The notes: generated by a model not told the origin, from the letters alone. Counted from the first letter of the stretch, positions 37,278-46,995 are shown. The stretch is 64,000 nt of DNA from Candidatus Pantoea haifensis (GCA_018842655.1 JAGTWN010000004.1:1488001-1552000); one strand, 5' to 3'. Numbers and translations: made by a program.

Positions 37278-38195
37278 TTAACTCACTAACATCAGTTCAC
37301 GCTCTTCGGATAGCGGCTTGTTCAGCAATGACAGCAAAATATTCTTCACGGCTTGCGCTGATGGCGACAGCGGCAGACGCGCGGACACATTCAGTGACAA
37401 CGGCAGGTTCAGTGAGGGGCTGTTAATGCGTGCCATCCAGGCGTTGGTTGAGCCGACCAGCGAACGAGCAGCGGATTCGGGCAGCACAGTAACACCCATG
37501 CCGCTGGAAACGGCGGCCGTCAGTGTAGAGATCGATTCAATCTCACCGATAATGCGGGCGCTTAAACGGCGCAGCGAAAAGGCTTCATCAACACGTTTAC
37601 GCACGGCGCTGTAGTCACGTGGCAAAAACAAACTCATCTGTGCCACATCGGCAAGATCTACGGTCGCACCCGGACAATCTGTGGTCCCGACCAGATAAAG
37701 TTCCTCTTTCATCAACGGAATGCTGTTGATACCCGCCGTTGGCGCACGATCATACAGCACCGCCATATCAAGCTGACCGTTCATCACCTTTTCGTTCAAT
37801 GAACTACCGCTGTTTTCATGCAGGTAAACCAGCACATCTGGAAACTGCTCGCGCACGGTTTGTAGCAGCGGCATGGTCAGTGACGATGCCGCTGTCCCCG
37901 GTGCCAGGCCGATTGACACCTGACCATTTAATGCCTGTCCTGCATTGATCACCGCAGTTTGTGCCTGCTCACACTGGCGTAAAATGGTACGTGCGTGCGC
38001 ATAAAGGATCTTACCGGCTTCGGTCGGCGTCACGCCGCGCTTAGTACGGATGAGCAATTGCTGGTCCAGTTCATTTTCCAGCGTGGCAACCTGTTGACTC
38101 AGCGCAGGCTGCGCGATGTGCAACACTTCAGCTGCCTGGGTCAGACTGCCGATATCGACGATTTTTACAAAGTACTTCAGTCGTCTTAAATTCAT
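37278..38195 (-). CDS. nac: Nac, nitrogen assimilation control LysR regulator
   Basis: This 305-residue LysR protein has the same length as Klebsiella Nac. The N-terminus MNLRRLKYFVKIVDIGSLTQ, AAEVLHIAQPALSQQVATLE and LLIRTKRGVTPTEAGKILY are nearly identical to it. LFLPRDYSAVRKRVDEAFSL, then RRLSARIIGEIESISTLTAA and the ending ERELMLVS also match. Nac couples sigma-70 promoters (hut, put, ure, gdhA) to nitrogen limitation without a coeffector. The upstream sigma-54 promoter and NtrC site fit the known control of nac in enterics. The frame is intact. Confidence 0.96.
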   Translation of the reverse strand: MNLRRLKYFVKIVDIGSLTQAAEVLHIAQPALSQQVATLENELDQQLLIRTKRGVTPTEAGKILYAHARTILRQCEQAQTAVINAGQALNGQVSIGLAPGTAASSLTMPLLQTVREQFPDVLVYLHENSGSSLNEKVMNGQLDMAVLYDRAPTAGINSIPLMKEELYLVGTTDCPGATVDLADVAQMSLFLPRDYSAVRKRVDEAFSLRRLSARIIGEIESISTLTAAVSSGMGVTVLPESAARSLVGSTNAWMARINSPSLNLPLSLNVSARLPLSPSAQAVKNILLSLLNKPLSEERELMLVS

Positions 38196-38262
38196 CTTGC
38201 CTCCGTCACCTATCCCCGAATACCTGACTGGTCTGAGCCAATCGCTTTGTTAGTAATCAGAT

Positions 38263-38278
38263 TGCAATATGCAGGCCA
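38263..38278 (-). promoter_or_regulatory. Sigma-54 promoter of nac
   Basis: The minus strand reads TGGCCTGCATATTGCA, a TGGC-N8-TTGCA match with GG and GC ten bases apart. The start point would lie about 55-60 bp before the nac ATG at 38195. nac is a classic NtrC/sigma-54 target in Klebsiella and E. coli. Confidence 0.78.
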
Positions 38279-38407
38279 GTTTTTTGCAATTCAGCCAACA
38301 GTCAGGCCAGCCTCTTGCTAACGGCCAGTAAAATAAGCGTTTCTGATTACCTCATAAGAGGTAACTGGCGGGGCGTATACTGATTAACGGATGACAAAAG
38401 GCCCGCT

Positions 38408-38424
38408 TGCACTGTCATAGTGCA
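38408..38424. promoter_or_regulatory. NtrC binding site upstream of nac
   Basis: TGCACTGTCATAGTGCA is a perfect dyad with half-sites TGCACT and AGTGCA five bases apart, the NtrC consensus. It sits ~130 bp upstream of the sigma-54 promoter, the usual enhancer position. Confidence 0.82.
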
Positions 38425-38764
38425 GAAAATGAAAAACAGGTGTGCAAAAAAGTGATGGCCCGGCGAGCACTTTTAGTGCAGTTCACAGACGCAAGGCACG
38501 CTAAAGGCGCGTGGCGACTGGATCAGAGAAGAGTCAGGCGTTAAGGAAGTGTAAACGTTATCAGTAGTTAATCTTATAGACGACATGTGTGGCCTGCTAC
38601 CGTTACGAACTGACTGCGGGTAGCCGGAGCGTCGGAGCGAGCAGGCAAGCGCCTTCGCGGTGTGGGAAGGCGACAAGATTGTTCAGCCCCGGAAGCATAA
38701 ATAACGGTGTGACCGGGGTGAACAGACGCAGCCAACGCCTCCACAACGCGAAGGAGAAAGAGCA

Positions 38765-39794
38765 TTAGCGTTTTTGCGGTTGCGGCGCATATCAATTGAA
38801 ACAGCAGCCACGATAATGATGCCTTTAATGATGTCCTGAATATACGCATCAACACCCACAAAGGTGAATCCGCTCTTGATCAGGCCGAGAATGACAGCGC
38901 CTATCAGCGTACCGGTAATACGCCCTACACCCCCATCAGGCTGCTGCCACCGATAACGGCGGCGGCAATGGCGTCCAGCTCGTAGGCCATCCCCATGCTT
39001 GACTGTCCGCTACTGACGCGCGCCGCCAGTACCACACCGGCCAGACCAGAAAGCGCGCCGGCAATGGTGTAAACGATGACCAAATATTTGTTGACGTTAA
39101 TACCGGAGACTTTCGCCGACGTCATGTTACCGCCGATGGCGTAAACATATTTGCCGTAGCGCGTATGCTTCAGAGCAATATGGAACAGAAAGGCGACGAC
39201 CAGAAAGATAATGACCGGCATGGCGCCCTGACCAATCGCGGTGAAGCCATCGGACAGAAAGCTGATGGGATTACCCTGGGTATAATATTGTGCCAAACCG
39301 CGAGCCGACACCATCATGCCCAGCGTGGCGATAAACGGAGGGATCCCGGTGCGGGTAATCAACACACCATTAACCAGCCCACACAGCAAACCCACGCCGA
39401 TCCCGGCACCAATCGGTATCGCCGCAGGCATATTCACCAGTGACGGGAACATCGGCGACAGGCTGTCAGAAGTTTGCGCCAGGCTGGCCGCGACGACTGC
39501 GGTAAGCGCAATGACCGAACCGGAAGATAAATCAATACCGGTGGTGATAATGACCTGGGTCACGCCAACCGCAATGATACCGATGATGGCAACCTGAAGC
39601 AGAATCAGAATCAAACGGTTGGTATTAAGCAGGAAAGACTGATCGCGAACGTACCAGCCCGCCATTTCAAAAATCAAGGCAATGCCAACCATCACAATAA
39701 AAATACCGGTATCTTTAGGTAATTTATGTCGCAGGTTCGCCAGGAAAGAAGGTTGCTCAGGGGCCGCAGGGGCCGTTACTTTTATATTGCTCAT
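38765..39794 (-). CDS. Sugar ABC importer permease, RbsC type (frameshifted)
   Basis: This is an inner-membrane permease of the ribose/xylose/galactose class. TTGIDLSSGSVIALTAVVAA, FIATLGMMVSARGLAQYYTQ, NMTSAKVSGINVNKYLVIVY and AYELDAIAAAVIGGSSLMGG are typical. At ~38928 a G run is one base short (GGGGGTGTAG); with one more G it continues VGRITGTLIGAVILGLIKSG. A second short A run near 38770 would give the usual basic end RRNRKKR and a stop at 38765; without it the frame runs to 38683. I take the ATG at 39794 as start. Confidence 0.88.
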
Positions 39795-39808
39795 AATCGT
39801 CTCACGCC

Positions 39809-41293
39809 TCACTCGGATGCCAACGACAAAATGGTTTCCTGGTCGGCTTCTTCTTTATCGAGGATGCCGGTTATACGTCCGCCATGCATCACCATCACCC
39901 GGTCACTCATGCCTAAGATTTCCGGCAGTTCAGACGACACCATGATGATGGCCACGCCACGGTTGGCCAGTTCACTGATCAAGCGATAAATTTCTGCTTT
40001 AGCCCCCACATCAATGCCGCGGGTAGGTTCATCCAGAATCAGAATTTTGGGTTGTGCCAGTAGCCAGCGAGCAATCAGGACTTTTTGCTGGTTGCCCCCG
40101 CTGAGGTTATTGATGATTTGATCCATCGTTGGCGTTTTGATGTTCAGACGACGGATTTGATCCATGCAGTCCTGCGCCATCCTGACATGGCTGACAAAGC
40201 CGCTTTTGCCACTGTATTCCGGCATGTTGACGATGCTCATGTTTTCCAGCACCGATAACACCAGAAACAGGCCCGATTTTTTACGATCCTCGGTCAAAAA
40301 CGCCATGCCCTTCTCAATGGCTGTCGAGGGTGAATCAATATTCACCGGTACGCCATCAATTAATACCTCACCGCTGTCGAAACTCTCCATGCCGAACAGA
40401 CTTTCCATCACTTCACTGCGCCCCGCCCCAACCAGACCGGCTACGCCCAGAATTTCGCCTTTACGCAGGGTAAAGTTGATGTCAGTGAAGCGATCTTTGC
40501 AGGTGAGATTGCGTACCGTCAGTACCTCTTCACCGATGGCATTGTTGAATTTCGGAAACAGCTGCGTCAGTTCACGCCCCACCATCTGTGTAATCAGCGA
40601 CTGGCGGGTAAACTCAGTGGTGTGATTACTGCCAATCCAGCTGCCATCGCGGAAAATGCTGATCTCATCGGTGATAGCGAAGATCTCATCCATTTTATGA
40701 CTGATATAGACGATGGCTTTACCCTGCTTACGCAGGTCACGAATAATGGTAAACAGATGCGCCACCTCGGTTTCGGTCAGCGCAGATGTCGGTTCGTCCA
40801 TGATGACGATGTCGGAGTTCCATGACACCGCTTTAGCGATCTCGACCATCTGTTGCGAAGCGATACTTAAATCACCCACCATACGATCGGCTTTGAGACG
40901 GATATTCAGTTTGTTTAACAATTCCTGGGTGATTTGGTTGAGCTTGCCGTGATCAACGAAGCCATACTTCATTGGTTCACGCCCCAGCCAAATGTTTTCA
41001 GCAACCGTCATATAGGGCACCAGATTCAGCTCCTGGTGAATCATTGAAATGCCCGAACGCAACGCATCCATAGTGTCCTGAAACTGCACCGGCTCCCCTT
41101 TAATGCGAATGGTGCCCCTGTCGGGACGATACATCCCGATCAGGCACTTCATTAAAGTGGATTTGCCCGCGCCATTTTCACCCATCAAGGCATGTACCGT
41201 TCCCGGACGCACACGTAATGACACGTTGTCGAGTGCTTTCACTCCGGGGAAGAACTTGCTGATGCCTTCGGCTTCAAGCGCAAAAGCGGACAT
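39809..41293 (-). CDS. Sugar ABC importer dual ATPase, RbsA/MglA type
   Basis: This is a 494-residue two-domain ATPase. Domain 1: Walker [17 protein letters not shown], signature [13 protein letters not shown], Walker [15 protein letters not shown]. Domain 2 has the usual degenerate Walker A ([16 protein letters not shown]), then [20 protein letters not shown] and [18 protein letters not shown]. It powers import with the permease downstream and the binding protein upstream. The frame is intact, and it lies 28 bp after the binding-protein gene. Confidence 0.93.
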   Translation of the reverse strand: MSAFALEAEGISKFFPGVKALDNVSLRVRPGTVHALMGENGAGKSTLMKCLIGMYRPDRGTIRIKGEPVQFQDTMDALRSGISMIHQELNLVPYMTVAENIWLGREPMKYGFVDHGKLNQITQELLNKLNIRLKADRMVGDLSIASQQMVEIAKAVSWNSDIVIMDEPTSALTETEVAHLFTIIRDLRKQGKAIVYISHKMDEIFAITDEISIFRDGSWIGSNHTTEFTRQSLITQMVGRELTQLFPKFNNAIGEEVLTVRNLTCKDRFTDINFTLRKGEILGVAGLVGAGRSEVMESLFGMESFDSGEVLIDGVPVNIDSPSTAIEKGMAFLTEDRKKSGLFLVLSVLENMSIVNMPEYSGKSGFVSHVRMAQDCMDQIRRLNIKTPTMDQIINNLSGGNQQKVLIARWLLAQPKILILDEPTRGIDVGAKAEIYRLISELANRGVAIIMVSSELPEILGMSDRVMVMHGGRITGILDKEEADQETILSLASE

Positions 41294-41321
41294 ACATCAC
41301 CTCCGTACGGCGAAAGAACCA

Positions 41322-42245
41322 TTATTTTTGATTGCGATTCACAAACTGTTCCATGTTGTCTTTGGTGATCAACTGATACGGGATATCGACCACTTTTTGC
41401 ACTTTTTCGCCTTTTGCCAGTTTCACCGCTGTCTGCACCGCGCCCTCACCCTGCCCTTTCGCATCCTGGAAAACGGTCGCGACAATTTTGCCGTTTTTCA
41501 ACATCTGCAAGGCGTCGGGCGTGCCATCTACCCCGGCGATTAAAATTTTATTGGGGTTTTTACCCAACGCCTGCAACGCACCGATAGCCATTTCATCGTT
41601 ATTGGATGCGATGGCCTGGATATCGTCCCCTGCGGTCATCCAGTTGCTCACCACATCCACCGCATCGTTACGCATGAATTTGGCCGTCTGCTTTTGAACC
41701 ACTTTGATGCCGGGATATTTAGCCACAACCGCTTCCACGCCTTTGGTGCGGTCGCGCGTGGCCTCGTTTGCCAAATCACCCAGCAAAATGGCGACGTTGC
41801 CTTTACCGTTCATCGCTTTTGCCAGGGCTTCCATTTGCAAACGTCCCGCCAGTTCAGAATCCGATCCGACATAGGCCATTTTGTCAGTGAGTTCCGCTTG
41901 TGGACGACGGTTAACGAACACCAACGCAACGTTGGCTTTTTCGGCCTGGTCCATAATGGGTTTAACTGCGTTGGTATCCACTGGGTTAACGATGATGGCG
42001 TCAACGCCCTGACCAATGAAGTTTTGTACCTGTTGTAGCTGTTGTGACACATCGCCTTTGGCGTCTTCGATCTGCCCTTTTACGCCCTCTTTTTGCATCT
42101 CTTTTTGAATTGAGGTGCGGACAATGGTCAGAAAGTTGTCGTCAAACAGCGCCATTGAGACGCCAACCTGAATATCTTTTGCCATCGCGGCGGCGGGTAA
42201 CATGCAGGCTAACAGTGAGGCAACGATCGTTCTTTTGATGTTCAT
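41322..42245 (-). CDS. Periplasmic sugar-binding protein (RbsB/inositol-rhizopine type)
   Basis: This 307-residue protein has a signal peptide (MNIKRTIVASLLACMLPAAA, cleavage after AMA) and the periplasmic-binding type 1 fold. It shows VGVSMALFDDNFLTIVRTSI, the hinge DAIIVNPVDTNAVKPIMDQA, VFVNRRP, MAYVGSDSELAGRLQ and ASNNDEMAIGALQALG. The layout resembles binding proteins for inositol, rhizopine or ribose; the exact sugar is not certain. It is first in the operon, with AAGGATCC as ribosome site. The ~460 bp upstream (42246-42705) show nothing recognisable apart from the tRNA promoter at their right end. Confidence 0.9.
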   Translation of the reverse strand: MNIKRTIVASLLACMLPAAAMAKDIQVGVSMALFDDNFLTIVRTSIQKEMQKEGVKGQIEDAKGDVSQQLQQVQNFIGQGVDAIIVNPVDTNAVKPIMDQAEKANVALVFVNRRPQAELTDKMAYVGSDSELAGRLQMEALAKAMNGKGNVAILLGDLANEATRDRTKGVEAVVAKYPGIKVVQKQTAKFMRNDAVDVVSNWMTAGDDIQAIASNNDEMAIGALQALGKNPNKILIAGVDGTPDALQMLKNGKIVATVFQDAKGQGEGAVQTAVKLAKGEKVQKVVDIPYQLITKDNMEQFVNRNQK

Positions 42246-42705
42246 AGGGATCCTTCTTTATTGTTAACTTGCTCAGTTGGCTGACACCGCGAATGAAAAA
42301 TATCTTTTACATTCATTCAACCCGGCTGGCGTTTTTTGGTCGGTTAGTCGAGGTAAAACACGGGTTTAAATCTATTTTTGTGACCCATAACTCCTTTTCA
42401 CAATCTCCTGATTTGAAACCGTTTAATTTCAAAACCACGTTTTATTTCTCTCATGCTGTTTCGTCCGTGAAAACAAACAGTTCATTTGTTCCATATGGGT
42501 AGTTTTTGAAATTTTTATCATAAAAGCACTGAAATGCTTGTTTTAACATCATCAAACAACAAAACTTTGACATGCCTCTAACATCTGCAGAGAAATGCGT
42601 TTAAAGTGAGATCCTGTTGGCAGTTTGAAAAGCAGGCGAATGTGATGAAAAAGCGCCAATCCGCTGCTTTTACGCGCACTTGAACGCAATTAGTAAAAGA
42701 GTGCT

Positions 42706-42734
42706 TTGACATCCGTGAACGGCATCGCTAATAT
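42706..42734 (+). promoter_or_regulatory. Sigma-70 promoter of tRNA-Asn copy 1
   Basis: TTGACA (42706-42711) and TAATAT (42729-42734) are 17 bp apart. They are followed by a CGCCCC discriminator typical of stable-RNA promoters under stringent control. Confidence 0.85.
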
Positions 42735-42735
42735 T

Positions 42736-42838
42736 CGCCCCGTTCCAACGATTCCTCTGTAGTTCAGTCGGTAGAACGGCGGACTGTTAATCCGTATGTC
42801 ACTGGTTCGAGTCCAGTCAGAGGAGCCAAATTCGAAAA
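42736..42838 (+). repeat. 103-bp direct repeat, copy 1 (tRNA-Asn with flanks)
   Basis: Bases from the discriminator through the tRNA and TTCGAAAA are identical to 46996-47098. The two copies flank a 4.2-kb accessory segment and are possible sites of homologous or integrase-mediated exchange. Confidence 0.85.
42753..42828 (+). tRNA. tRNA-Asn (anticodon GTT)
   Basis: This 76-base cloverleaf has acceptor arms TCCTCTG and CAGAGGA, a D arm AGTTCAGTCGGTAGAACG, and the anticodon loop CTGTTAA with GTT at 42786-42788. The T arm is ACTGG-TTCGAGT-CCAGT, with discriminator G and an encoded CCA. E. coli carries several asn tRNA genes near nac-cbl, so the place is expected. Confidence 0.97.
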
Positions 42839-42868
42839 AACCGCTTAAGGCAACTTAAGCGGTTTTTT
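42835..42868 (+). terminator. Rho-independent terminator of tRNA-Asn copy 1
   Basis: AAAAAACCGCTTAAG and CTTAAGCGGTTTTTT form a perfect 15-bp stem with a GCAA tetraloop, ending in a T run, six bases after the tRNA. Confidence 0.92.
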
Positions 42869-42959
42869 TATGCCTCTGTTCCGCCTTCCTGTCGCATATT
42901 CACGCTAACGGCTGTGTTAATCTCTTTCTCCTGTTTTACTGATCACTTTTTTGAGCACT

Positions 42960-43597
42960 ATGTCGGCACCCACAAAACGAAAAAATGACCCTGAAGGGCT
43001 AAAAAACGCATCATTGCTGGCGCGTTAAAAACCTTTGCTGAATTTGGTATGCAAGGCGCGCGCATGGAGCAGATTGCGGAAAACGCGCAAACCACGAAGC
43101 GCATGGTGGTGTATCACTTTGGCAGCAAAGAGCAGCTTTATATCGAAGTGCTGGAACAGGTTTATCAGTCCATTCGTCAGCACGAAACGGGCCTGAATCT
43201 GACGGTGATGGATCCGGAAACGGCGATGACAAAACTGGTCGAAGCCAGCTTTGATTATCACGTTTCACATCCTGACTTCATGCGGCTGGTGTGCAGTGAA
43301 AACTTGTTGCGTGGCCGCTACATTAGTCAGTCGGTTCGCATCAAGGCGCTGAACCGCAGTGCGCTCGATCTTCTTGATGACATTCTGACGCGCGGACAAC
43401 AGCAAGGTCTGTTTATCAATGAAGTAGAGACGATTGATGTGCATCGCCTGATCAGCAGTATTTGTGTTCACCACGTCTCTAACCGCTATACCTTTAATGC
43501 GCTGTTTAGTCCGGACAACAGCGAGGAAGAAAGCATTCATCGCAACCGGCAATTAGCGGTAACGGCAACGCTACGCTATATCCGCAAGCACAATTAG
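42960..43597 (+). CDS. TetR/AcrR-family regulator (frameshifted near start)
   Basis: This ~212-residue TetR-type repressor has an N-terminal helix-turn-helix, MEQIAENAQTTKRMVVYHFG then SKEQLYIEVLEQVY, and a C-terminal ligand domain (MRLVCSENLLRGRYISQS). The ATG at 42960 (MSAPTKRKNDPEGLKK) is followed by an A run one base short at ~43005. One extra A gives RIIAGALKTFAEFGMQGARM. It probably controls the oxidoreductase gene 77 bp downstream on the same strand. Confidence 0.87.
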
Positions 43598-43674
43598 CCA
43601 CCTCAGGCTGCGTTTTTAATGGTCTACGCTTTATAGACGAACCCGTAACAAACCATAAAAACAGGAACGCAGTT

Positions 43675-45056
43675 GTGAGCAGAGACGCCCGCCTTTATCC
43701 GCTTCGCCAACCCCATATCAACCCGCATGATGATGCTGTCTGGAACTGGGCGCAAAATGCTCAGATCGGCAGCCGTCATCAGGTACGACGCCCGGCGAGC
43801 GAAGCGGATCTTCAACAATTACTACGCCAGACACAGGACCAGGTACGCGTTATCGGCAGCAAACTGTCGCCAGGCAGAATGCTGCACGTCAGCGAAAATG
43901 ATCTGCTGCTGGATCTCAGTGCCCTCTCCGGGGTGCTAACCAGCGATGAAAACAGTGTTACGTTTGGCGGCAGTACTCCGCTGCACCGGGTTTACAGCAT
44001 ATTGACCAGCATGGGCCGTATGTTGGGTTCATCACCCGGCGTGATCGCGGTGCAAACGCTGGCAGGTGCCATGACCACCGGCACGCACGGACAGGGATTG
44101 CAGCAGAGTTCGCTGGCTGATGAGGCGTTGCGCATTCGTATGGTGCTTGCCGATGGATCGCTACGCGAGTTTGTGCGTGGGGAGAATGATTTTGCTGCTG
44201 CGCAAGTGACGCTGGGCGCGTTGGGCATTGTTACTGCCGTAACGTTACACACCGAACCCTTTCGCATCTTTACCTGCCATAAATATGCCGTATCGGCAGA
44301 TACGCTTGAGCAAGATTTGCTGCACTGGAATGAAAGCTATCCATTAAGCAAAGCCTGGTGGTTCGTTGATGATAATGTGATGCATGTCTGGAACGCACAC
44401 CAGGCGAGTGAAAGCGATCGACAACGTTATGAGCAGCAGGGCCGCCAGGTACTTCTGCACGCCGAAACGGGCGATGACAGCCTGAACGACACCATTGATC
44501 AAACGCTGGCGCACATGCACCGCGATACCCAGATTCAGGGTAAAGGCGGTAAACAGTTCCGTACCGTGACCCGCTTTCGTGATTTTACTGACGTGACAGG
44601 CGACATTTATCAGCTCTTTTGTCGCGGCATTGCGGTACCGCAAATCAACGTAGAAATTGGCGTACCGCTGGCAAACACGCCAGCCATTATCCGCAAAATC
44701 AAAAGCTGGTATGCGCAAAACCGCCCGCATATGCACTACCCCATTATCCTGCGCTGTACGGGCGCATCATCAGCCTGGCTCAGCCCAGCGTATGAACACC
44801 CCACCTGCTTTTTGGCTTTGTGGTTTATTACGCCGATGACGGCTCACTGTCACAGGATGGCCTGCATTTTCTGACCGAAGTCGAAAAGCTGCTGGCAGAA
44901 GAAGGCGGACGCCCGCACTGGGGCAAATATTATGACGACACAAGTTACACGTGGCGCGAAATTTATCCCCGCTGGGATGATTTCCGGGCATTGCGCAGCC
45001 AGCTTGATCCACAGCGCCGCTTCAGTAACGATTATGTCACAACACTTTTTGACTGA
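43675..45056 (+). CDS. Aldonolactone-oxidase-like FAD enzyme (frameshifted)
   Basis: This ~460-residue flavoprotein belongs to the vanillyl-alcohol-oxidase superfamily, D-arabinono-1,4-lactone/L-gulonolactone oxidase branch. GTG at 43675 has an AGGAA site. The FAD domain has VTFGGSTPLHRVYSILTSMG and AVQTLAGAMTTGTHGQGLQQ, and the C-terminus the branch marker RPHWGKYY. A break near 44800 joins to LFGFVVYYADDGSLSQDGL. The place of the usual GSGHSF stretch, whose His binds FAD covalently, reads VIGSKLSPGRM, so the cofactor may be held non-covalently. Substrate, probably a sugar alcohol or lactone, is unknown. Confidence 0.82.
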
Positions 45057-45072
45057 ATTTAACGGGGAAATC

Positions 45073-45903
45073 ATGTTTGCCTGGGTAACGTTGTTGACTC
45101 AACCCGACTATCTGGTGGGTGTTAAAGCCCTTCACCACTCATTAAAGCAGAGTAAAACCCGCTGGCCGCTGGTGGTAATGACCACCGATGCCATTTCGCT
45201 GGCCGATCGTGAAGATTTGCAGGCACGGGGCTGCGTCATTCATCACGTCACACCGCTCGCCCCACGGGACGATTTGGATCATCATTACGCTTCTGCCCAG
45301 TTCAGTGAAGTCTGGACCAAGCTCCGTGCCTGGCAGCTGACCGAATGTGAGCGCGTGGTGTTTTTAGACGCCGACATGCTGGTAATGCAAAATATGGACG
45401 AGCTGTTTACGCTGGATCTCGGCGATAATTTGCTGGCCGCGTGTCACGCCTGCCGCTGCAACCCGAATAGTATTGCTACCTACCCGGCTAACTGGCAGCC
45501 GGAGTTTTGTCACTATACCTGGCAGGAGCGTGGCGAACCGGCTCCCGCCATGCTTGATAATTATCTGAACGGTGGTTTTCTGGTCTTCAGACCTGATAAT
45601 GAGGTGTTTGAAGCCATGGCGCAGCGTATTGCGGCGATTGACGATTTGAGTGCTTATCCTTTTTCTGAGCAGGATTTGCTCAATGAAGTGTTTGCCGGAC
45701 GCTGGCTGCCGCTGCCTTATATTTACAACGCGCTGAAAACTCTGCCGTTCCAGCACAGCCGTTTGTGGCAAGGCGATGAAGTGAAAAACCTGCACTTTAT
45801 TTTGGCTAAACCGTGGGATCGTGATTTAGACCAGCCAGAAATTGAGCGCGATCGTTACTACGCGCTGGATAAACTGTGGTGGGAGAAAAGTACGGATAGT
45901 TAA
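45073..45903 (+). CDS. GT8-family glycosyltransferase (glycogenin/galactinol-synthase-like)
   Basis: This 276-residue protein starts at ATG 45073 with a GGGGAAA site. It begins MFAWVTLLTQPDYLVGVKAL and has FSEVWTKLRAWQLTECERVV. The metal/nucleotide-sugar DxD motif is in FLDADMLVMQNMDELF. NYLNGGFLVFRPD, FSEQDLLNEVF and the closing HFILAKPWDRDLDQPE with the GT8 lysine-proline-tryptophan motif follow. It transfers a sugar from a nucleotide sugar; the acceptor is unknown. It is 16 bp after the oxidase gene, probably cotranscribed. A partial copy of its 3' end lies 250 bp downstream. Confidence 0.87.
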   Translation: MFAWVTLLTQPDYLVGVKALHHSLKQSKTRWPLVVMTTDAISLADREDLQARGCVIHHVTPLAPRDDLDHHYASAQFSEVWTKLRAWQLTECERVVFLDADMLVMQNMDELFTLDLGDNLLAACHACRCNPNSIATYPANWQPEFCHYTWQERGEPAPAMLDNYLNGGFLVFRPDNEVFEAMAQRIAAIDDLSAYPFSEQDLLNEVFAGRWLPLPYIYNALKTLPFQHSRLWQGDEVKNLHFILAKPWDRDLDQPEIERDRYYALDKLWWEKSTDS

Positions 45904-46157
45904 TTATCTGAACATTTGCAACCAGCCTGTTGTTTGTTTTAATCACCTCATAAATAACAGGCATCGCATTAACCGGACCAAACTTACTCCAATAATTCGA
46001 AGCCGGATGTAAGGGTTTTATATGAAATTTAATTTTAATCGAAGGGGATTAATGGCTTTTATATTGTTTAATCCCTGAAACGAATGATGTAAGTGAGCCA
46101 TTTTGTGGTTCTTTCAATGTTACTTTCGCTTTTAATTCTTGCAGCAAGCCTGCGGGG
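45904..46157 (+). other. AT-rich spacer after the glycosyltransferase
   Basis: No gene is seen. The composition is noticeably AT-richer than the flanks, and the stretch leads into a GT8 gene remnant, consistent with decayed DNA. Confidence 0.4.
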
Positions 46158-46254
46158 ATATTCGTTCTGACTAAACCGTGGAATCGCGATTTGGATCAAA
46201 CTGAACTTGAGCGCGTTAGCTATTATGTCCTGGACAAATTCCGGTGGAAAAAGG
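46158..46254 (+). pseudogene. GT8 glycosyltransferase 3' remnant
   Basis: The frame reads IFVLTKPWNRDLDQTELERV, then SYYVLDKFRWKKG. This matches the last 30 residues of the upstream gene (HFILAKPWDRDLDQPEIERD, then RYYALDKLWWEKS) at most positions. The rest of a second GT8 copy is missing. It is the tail of a diverged paralog left by deletion, not a simple recent duplication. Confidence 0.8.
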
Positions 46255-46374
46255 GTCAACCCTCTGTTGGCTCATCCCTCACCGTTCTCTTCTTTCTGGC
46301 GCGGGTGACCTTCCCGCTTTTATCCTGTCTGGATAGCTAAATCTATTTGATTACCTTTTACAGGAGTAAATAAC

Positions 46375-46866
46375 GTGATTCGTTCAGCGAGAGCACAAGA
46401 TCTACCGGCTATCATCGCTATTGCTGCCAGCACAACGATGTTTATGAGTGATGAGCTTGACCATTTTCGCGATCTGCTGGCTTCCTTGTTCCATCAGCAG
46501 GAGACTTTGCCGAATGAAGCGGGGCTGATTGTTGCGCTGAACGGGCCTGGCGATGAGGCAGATATTGTCGGTGCCGCCTTTTTCATGCTGGAGCCGATGG
46601 CACAGGGGATCATGAATCTGCTGTTTATTGGTGTCGCGCCTGAAGCGAGAAAACGCGGCTTTGGTCGCGCGTTGCTTGACAGTTTTGGCGAGGCAGTTCA
46701 GGAACATAGCGTCCGACTGGCTATCATTGAAACGGCTGGCGATAAACTGTATGAACCGGCATGGCGTCTTTACGAGGCAGCAGGCTTTAGACAGGAAGCA
46801 TGTATCCGTGATTATTATGATGACGGGCTTGATAAACTGATATTTAGTCAGCGTTTTGCAAGGTAA
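46375..46866 (+). CDS. GNAT N-acetyltransferase
   Basis: This 163-residue single-domain acetyltransferase has LLFIGVAPEARKRGFGRALL carrying the acetyl-CoA loop (RKRGFG) and AIIETAGDKLYEPAWRLYEA with AGFRQEACIRDYY as the usual C-terminal half. It starts at GTG 46375 with ACAGGAG upstream. It stands alone between the glycosyltransferase remnant and tRNA-Asn copy 2. The acceptor is unknown. Confidence 0.88.
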   Translation: MIRSARAQDLPAIIAIAASTTMFMSDELDHFRDLLASLFHQQETLPNEAGLIVALNGPGDEADIVGAAFFMLEPMAQGIMNLLFIGVAPEARKRGFGRALLDSFGEAVQEHSVRLAIIETAGDKLYEPAWRLYEAAGFRQEACIRDYYDDGLDKLIFSQRFAR

Positions 46867-46965
46867 AACCCGGTAGTCAGGCTCCTTCCCTCGCGACTTA
46901 ACTGGCTCTTTTCCTGCAAGGTTGCTGCAAATTTCAGCAGTCAGAAGATTTAATGAAAAAGAGCT

Positions 46966-46994
46966 TTGACAAGCCTAAGTGAGGCCGTTAATAT
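46966..46994 (+). promoter_or_regulatory. Sigma-70 promoter of tRNA-Asn copy 2
   Basis: TTGACA (46966-46971) and TAATAT (46989-46994), 17 bp apart, are followed by GCGCCCC, the same layout as copy 1. The sequence between the boxes differs, so the promoters were not copied wholesale. Confidence 0.85.
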
Positions 46995-46995
46995 G

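Larger units (their letters stand above)
38196..38764. other. nac upstream region
   Basis: This 569-bp gap holds the nac control elements (listed separately) next to nac. Further right (about 38560-38700) is GC-rich sequence beyond the sugar permease, with no credible gene. A second NtrC-like palindrome, GAGCACTTTTAGTGCAG at ~38465-38481, has two bases too few between its half-sites. An AT-rich stretch with GTATACTG near 38377 might serve another promoter. Nothing else was supported. Confidence 0.5.

Noticed and set aside
38465-38481. Second NtrC-like palindrome GAGCACTTTTAGTGCAG upstream of nac
   Set aside because: The half-sites are two bases too close compared with the NtrC rule (GCAC-N7-GTGC); only the site at 38408-38424 fits.
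42246-42705. CRP-type operator before the sugar-binding-protein gene (TGTGA ... CACA near 42380-42402)
   Set aside because: The half-sites are too far apart for a CRP dyad and the second half is incomplete.
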